From assembly GCA_947503555.1 (NCBI GenBank), contig CANNEE010000022.1:1-49771 (forward strand): a DNA stretch of 49,771 nucleotides, given 5' to 3'. This DNA is from an uncultured Shewanella sp. (GTDB lineage Bacteria; Pseudomonadota; Gammaproteobacteria; Enterobacterales; Shewanellaceae). The position numbers and the translations under genes were made by a program. The notes beneath the pieces were generated by a model. That model did not search any database, was not told where the DNA came from, and saw only the letters and a list, made by a program, of their open reading frames with translations. This document shows positions 46,863-49,771 of the stretch, piece after piece (position 1 is the first letter of the stretch; every line of letters begins with the position of its first letter).

Positions 46863-47726
46863 CTAATCGTCTAATTTGGCAAAAGGCTGACCCATACGAG
46901 TCACAGCTTCAGGCTCGACACCGTCAGCAAATTCATCAATGGCATCTTTCGCAAATAGCATCACAACAGTACTACCTAGCTTGAAACGTCCCATCTCATC
47001 ACCTTTATCCAAAGTGATAGCGTCTGGGCCTGTAGTTGGGTAATCCCACGTAAAGATCTTCTTACCTGCTGGAGGGGTAACTGTGCCTGCCCAGACGGTT
47101 TCAATACTGGCAACAATGGTTGCGCCCACTAATACCATAGCAAGAGGACCTTGTTCGGTTTCAAAGATAGCGACAACGCGTTCATTACGTGCAAATAGGC
47201 CAGGTACATTGCGGGCTGTTAATGGGTTTACTGAAAACAGTTCGCCAGGGACATAGGTCATTTTGGATAGCGTGCCTTTAATAGGCATATGGATGCGGTG
47301 ATAATCCTTAGGAGCTAAATAAATAGTAGCGAAGTCGCCGCCTTCAAAACGTTTGGCATCTTCAGCTTGGTTGCCTAAAAGAGCGAGTGAAGAGTAGCTG
47401 TGACCTTTAGCTTGAAAAATACGTCCATCTTCAATTGGCCCTAGCTGACTGACTGCGCCATCGACAGGATGCACCATGATATCACTGTCTTGGCAAATAG
47501 GACGAATGCCGGGTTTGAGTGCACGAGTAAAGAAGTCATTAAAGCTCTTATAGGCTTCTGGTTCGGAAGCGGCTGCTTCACTCATATCAATTTTATATTG
47601 TTTGATAAACCATTTGATGCCTGCGGTAGTGATGGCACCAGATTCTGATGCAGCTAACTTACCTACAAGGCGAGAAAGTAGGTGTTTAGGTAGAATATAT
47701 TGCAGGGCAATCTTTAACTTATCCAA
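46863..47726 (-). CDS. psd: Phosphatidylserine decarboxylase proenzyme
   Basis: A 287-residue enzyme that makes phosphatidylethanolamine, the main phospholipid. The self-cleavage site LGST is present (Gly251-Ser252), where serinolysis gives the pyruvoyl cofactor. The other active-site residues are Asp in HPVDGAVSQ and His in DYHRIHMP. The start codon is TTG 47726 with AGGA 8 bases upstream. It stands between rsgA and the EamA gene; the psd-mscM neighbourhood is conserved with E. coli. Confidence 0.95.
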   Translation of the reverse strand: MDKLKIALQYILPKHLLSRLVGKLAASESGAITTAGIKWFIKQYKIDMSEAAASEPEAYKSFNDFFTRALKPGIRPICQDSDIMVHPVDGAVSQLGPIEDGRIFQAKGHSYSSLALLGNQAEDAKRFEGGDFATIYLAPKDYHRIHMPIKGTLSKMTYVPGELFSVNPLTARNVPGLFARNERVVAIFETEQGPLAMVLVGATIVASIETVWAGTVTPPAGKKIFTWDYPTTGPDAITLDKGDEMGRFKLGSTVVMLFAKDAIDEFADGVEPEAVTRMGQPFAKLDD

Positions 47727-47789
47727 TTTTCTTTTCCTTTAATTCAATCAATACTTTTAGTTATTCTGTGTGCCACTAGGTTTTATACA

Positions 47790-48845
47790 CTAATCAATAT
47801 CTGCTCTAAAGTGGCGAGCATGACGCTGCTCATCGAGACTGGCAATAATTCTGTGGAAATTATCGAACCTATCTTGAGTGATAGCTTGCTGCTTGAGTGC
47901 TTCTTGCAGTGCACAGCCAGGATCGTCTAAATGCTTACAATCTCTAAACTTGCAAGTGCCTAAATAGTCCCTAAATTCAGTAAAACACCAAGCGACTCTT
48001 TCTGCTGGTAAGTGCCAAAGGGCAAATTCACGTACTCCTGGAGAGTCGATGAGATCGCCGCCTTTGGGCAGATGAAGTAATTTTGCTGTGGTGGTGGTGT
48101 GCTGGCCTAGTCCAGAGTTTTCAGAAACGTCACCTGTTAACAATTCTGCTTCTGGCATAAGCGCGTTAATCAAAGATGACTTACCTACGCCAGATTGTCC
48201 GGCAAAAATGCTGACCTTGTTGTCGAGTAATGATTGCATCATCTCAACACCTTCGGCGGTTTTACTACTGACTTTGTAAACCGGGTAGCCAATGTCTCGA
48301 TAGCGCTGCAGTGCCGGTTCAATTTCTGCTGCTTGAGCTTCGTCGAGAAGATCGGTTTTATTGAGAATGATGACAGGTGGAATTCCTGTATCTTCCGCAG
48401 CAACCAGATAACGGTCGATAATTTGGGTCGTAAATGCCGGAATAACTGATGAGACGATCAAAATTTGATCTATGTTGGCAGCTATGGTTTTGACGCCATC
48501 ATAAAGATCTGGGCGTGTTAAAGAGGATTTTCTTGGGTGGGCAGCTTCAACAACACCGCCTATGCCACTCAGTTGTTCATTGGCTAAGCGGACAACAACG
48601 TTATCACCAGTAACGAGACTCTTGATGTTTCTGCGCATATTGCAGCGGGTAACTTGGCCGTCTTGGGTTTCAATATCGGCGTGCTGACCGAAACGAGATA
48701 TGACAACTCCCGGCTGTTCTGGCCCAAGTGAACTATCCTGTAATTCAGGGGTGTCAGAAGCTGACTTGCTGCGCTTTAATCGTTTTTCTTGATTGGCGCG
48801 CATGCGGCGTAACTGGCCATGGCTTAACGGTTTCTTTTTACTCAC
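47790..48845 (-). CDS. rsgA: Ribosome small subunit-dependent GTPase RsgA
   Basis: A 351-residue GTPase that checks late 30S maturation. Order: basic N-terminus, OB fold (about 45-105), circularly permuted GTPase with motifs in the order G4 (NKTDLL), G1 (GQSGVGKSSLIN) and G3 (DSPGVREF), and a C-terminal zinc knuckle (CKFRDCKHLDDPGC). The start codon is GTG. It is divergent from orn, as in E. coli. Confidence 0.96.
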   Translation of the reverse strand: MSKKKPLSHGQLRRMRANQEKRLKRSKSASDTPELQDSSLGPEQPGVVISRFGQHADIETQDGQVTRCNMRRNIKSLVTGDNVVVRLANEQLSGIGGVVEAAHPRKSSLTRPDLYDGVKTIAANIDQILIVSSVIPAFTTQIIDRYLVAAEDTGIPPVIILNKTDLLDEAQAAEIEPALQRYRDIGYPVYKVSSKTAEGVEMMQSLLDNKVSIFAGQSGVGKSSLINALMPEAELLTGDVSENSGLGQHTTTTAKLLHLPKGGDLIDSPGVREFALWHLPAERVAWCFTEFRDYLGTCKFRDCKHLDDPGCALQEALKQQAITQDRFDNFHRIIASLDEQRHARHFRADID

Positions 48846-48968
48846 AAGTGTGTCTTCAGTTTAATAAAGGTGATTTTAGATTTTTTTGTCACTTAAAAAA
48901 GCAGTATGATACACCGTCTTTAATAAAAAAGCCTGAATTTAGGCGATCAAGGAACAAAAGGCTGTCCT

Positions 48969-49514
48969 ATGGCTGTAAATGAAAACAACTTAATTTGGCT
49001 TGATCTTGAGATGACTGGCTTAGAGCCTGCTGTGGATAAGATTATTGAAATTGCAACCATAGTGACAGATCAAGAGTTGAACATTCTTGCCGAGGGCCCT
49101 GTGATAGCGATTCATCAGGATGATACTGTATTAAATGCTATGGATGATTGGAATCAAAAACACCATGGTGAGTCAGGTTTAATTGAGCGTGTTAAGCAAA
49201 GTCAGTTTACTGAGGCCGATGCAATTGCTCAGACTATTGAGTTTTTATCACAGTATGTTCCAGCTGGTAAGTCGCCTATGTGTGGTAATAGCATTGGTCA
49301 AGATCGTCGTTTTTTAAACAAATATATGCCAGAGCTGGAAGATTACTTCCATTACCGCAACATTGATGTCAGTACCATCAAGGAGCTGGTTCGTCGTTGG
49401 CAGCCCGATGTGATGAATGGCTTCAGTAAGCGAAATACTCACCAAGCCTTGATTGATATTCAGGAATCGATTGCTGAATTACAGTTTTATCGCACGAAAG
49501 TATTTAAAATTTGA
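48969..49514 (+). CDS. orn: Oligoribonuclease
   Basis: A 181-residue DEDDh exonuclease that finishes RNA decay by hydrolysing 2-5-mers and pGpG. Acidic residues and the motif order are visible: [10 protein letters not shown] (Asp, Glu), the central [11 protein letters not shown] (Asp) and the late [13 protein letters not shown] (His, Asp). ATG 48969 begins the usual [27 protein letters not shown] -10 element lies at 48905-48910. Divergent from rsgA. Confidence 0.97.
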   Translation: MAVNENNLIWLDLEMTGLEPAVDKIIEIATIVTDQELNILAEGPVIAIHQDDTVLNAMDDWNQKHHGESGLIERVKQSQFTEADAIAQTIEFLSQYVPAGKSPMCGNSIGQDRRFLNKYMPELEDYFHYRNIDVSTIKELVRRWQPDVMNGFSKRNTHQALIDIQESIAELQFYRTKVFKI

Positions 49515-49544
49515 CCGTTCGAACAGATTATTTTCATTCAGGGG

Positions 49545-49572
49545 TTGCCAGAGGCTGAAATTCTCATATAAT
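49545..49572 (+). promoter_or_regulatory. tRNA promoter
   Basis: TTGCCA (49545-49550), 16-bp spacer, perfect TATAAT (49567-49572), followed by a GC-rich discriminator (GCGGCC), as usual for stable-RNA promoters under stringent control. It should drive the tRNA unit at 49619 and beyond. Confidence 0.85.
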
Positions 49573-49618
49573 GCGGCCTCAACTTTTTACTGAGGTCTCA
49601 CCCAGTAATATAAGTTAA

Positions 49619-49689
49619 GCGGCATTAGCTCAGTTGTTTTACAAGGTGACGATACCTTTTGTTGATGACACAATTGAAGTGATACCGCG
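49619..49689 (+). pseudogene. Decayed tRNA-Gly copy
   Basis: The first 18 bases (49619-49636) equal the next tRNA-Gly at 17 positions, and the acceptor arm can still nearly form (GCGGCAT at 49619-49625 with ATACCGC at 49682-49688, one mismatch). The length of about 71 bases is that of a tRNA. The D-arm is lost after GTTG, the anticodon arm has no complementary 3' side, and no GCC anticodon or TTCGA loop remains. It should be non-functional. Confidence 0.7.
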
Positions 49690-49698
49690 AAAAGAGAT

Positions 49699-49771
49699 GC
49701 GACATTAGCTCAGTTGGTAGAGCGATACCTTGCCAAGGTATAGGTCATCGGTTCGAACCCGATATGTCGCT
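49699..49771 (+). tRNA. tRNA-Gly(GCC)
   Basis: All four arms form: acceptor GCGACAT with ATGTCGC, D-arm GCTC/GAGC, anticodon arm ATACC/GGTAT with loop TTGCCAA (anticodon GCC), and T arm ATCGG/CCGAT with TTCGAAC. Length is 73 bases to the discriminator T at the window end; the CCA and possible further tRNA-Gly copies lie outside. Confidence 0.97.

Overview
The window is a chromosomal segment of a gammaproteobacterium, almost certainly a marine Shewanella. The evidence is gene content and order: an MtrB/PioB-type outer-membrane protein, a Cys-rich SO_0444-type efflux permease, a MotX next to purA and rnr, an S46 dipeptidyl-peptidase, and several housekeeping blocks in the order seen in Shewanella and partly in E. 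coli. Coding density is high, base composition is even, and I see no insertion sequence, prophage or CRISPR array. This is mostly core genome with small accessory insertions.

Layout. 1-3020: end of an mtrB-like gene, then a metal-efflux permease and its ArsR-type regulator. 3045-7521: degS, degQ and zapG on the minus strand and zapE on the plus strand. 7646-8682: rplM-rpsI with a structured leader. 9127-14817: yjeT-purA, then motX-rnr-rlmB with a sigma28-like promoter before motX. 14854-16596: a periplasmic solute-binding-like protein and a DUF481 barrel. 16775-18328: rpsF-priB-rpsR-rplI with an S6:S18-type leader. 18401-19160: a duplicated rplI 3' end plus terminator, then a small protein that looks like a stefin-type cystatin. 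19181-25837: S46 peptidase, dnaB, alr, cheX, dusA. 25861-27032: a compact four-gene membrane-stress-like operon (secreted peptide, 36-residue membrane peptide, PspC-domain protein, multi-span protein) behind a GG-N10-GC sigma54 promoter and a 17-nt inverted repeat. 27046-30034: crotonase, PCu(A)C copper chaperone, DUF2333 protein, outer-membrane barrel. 30106-39706: tolC divergent from nudF-DUF1249-cpdA-yqiA-parE-(sorbosone-dehydrogenase-like)-parC. 39805-41887: Fur-controlled bfd and an Aer-like receptor. 41920-48845: minus-strand cluster rsgA-psd-eamA-mscM-gdpd. 48969-49771: orn, a decayed tRNA-Gly copy and an intact tRNA-Gly(GCC) at the window edge.

Functionally, the window combines envelope quality control (DegS, DegQ, MscM, TolC, the PspC-type operon), translation and RNA turnover (four ribosomal proteins plus L13 and S9, RNase R, RlmB, DusA, oligoribonuclease, RsgA), chromosome replication and segregation (DnaB, PriB, ParE/ParC), and metal handling (SO_0444-type exporter, PCu(A)C, Bfd). 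The least explained parts are the sigma54 operon at 25861-27032, the stefin-like gene beside the rplI duplication, and several RNA-leader structures. Start codons were reassigned where a ribosome binding site or family length favoured an internal start. All family assignments come from reading the sequences, not from a search.
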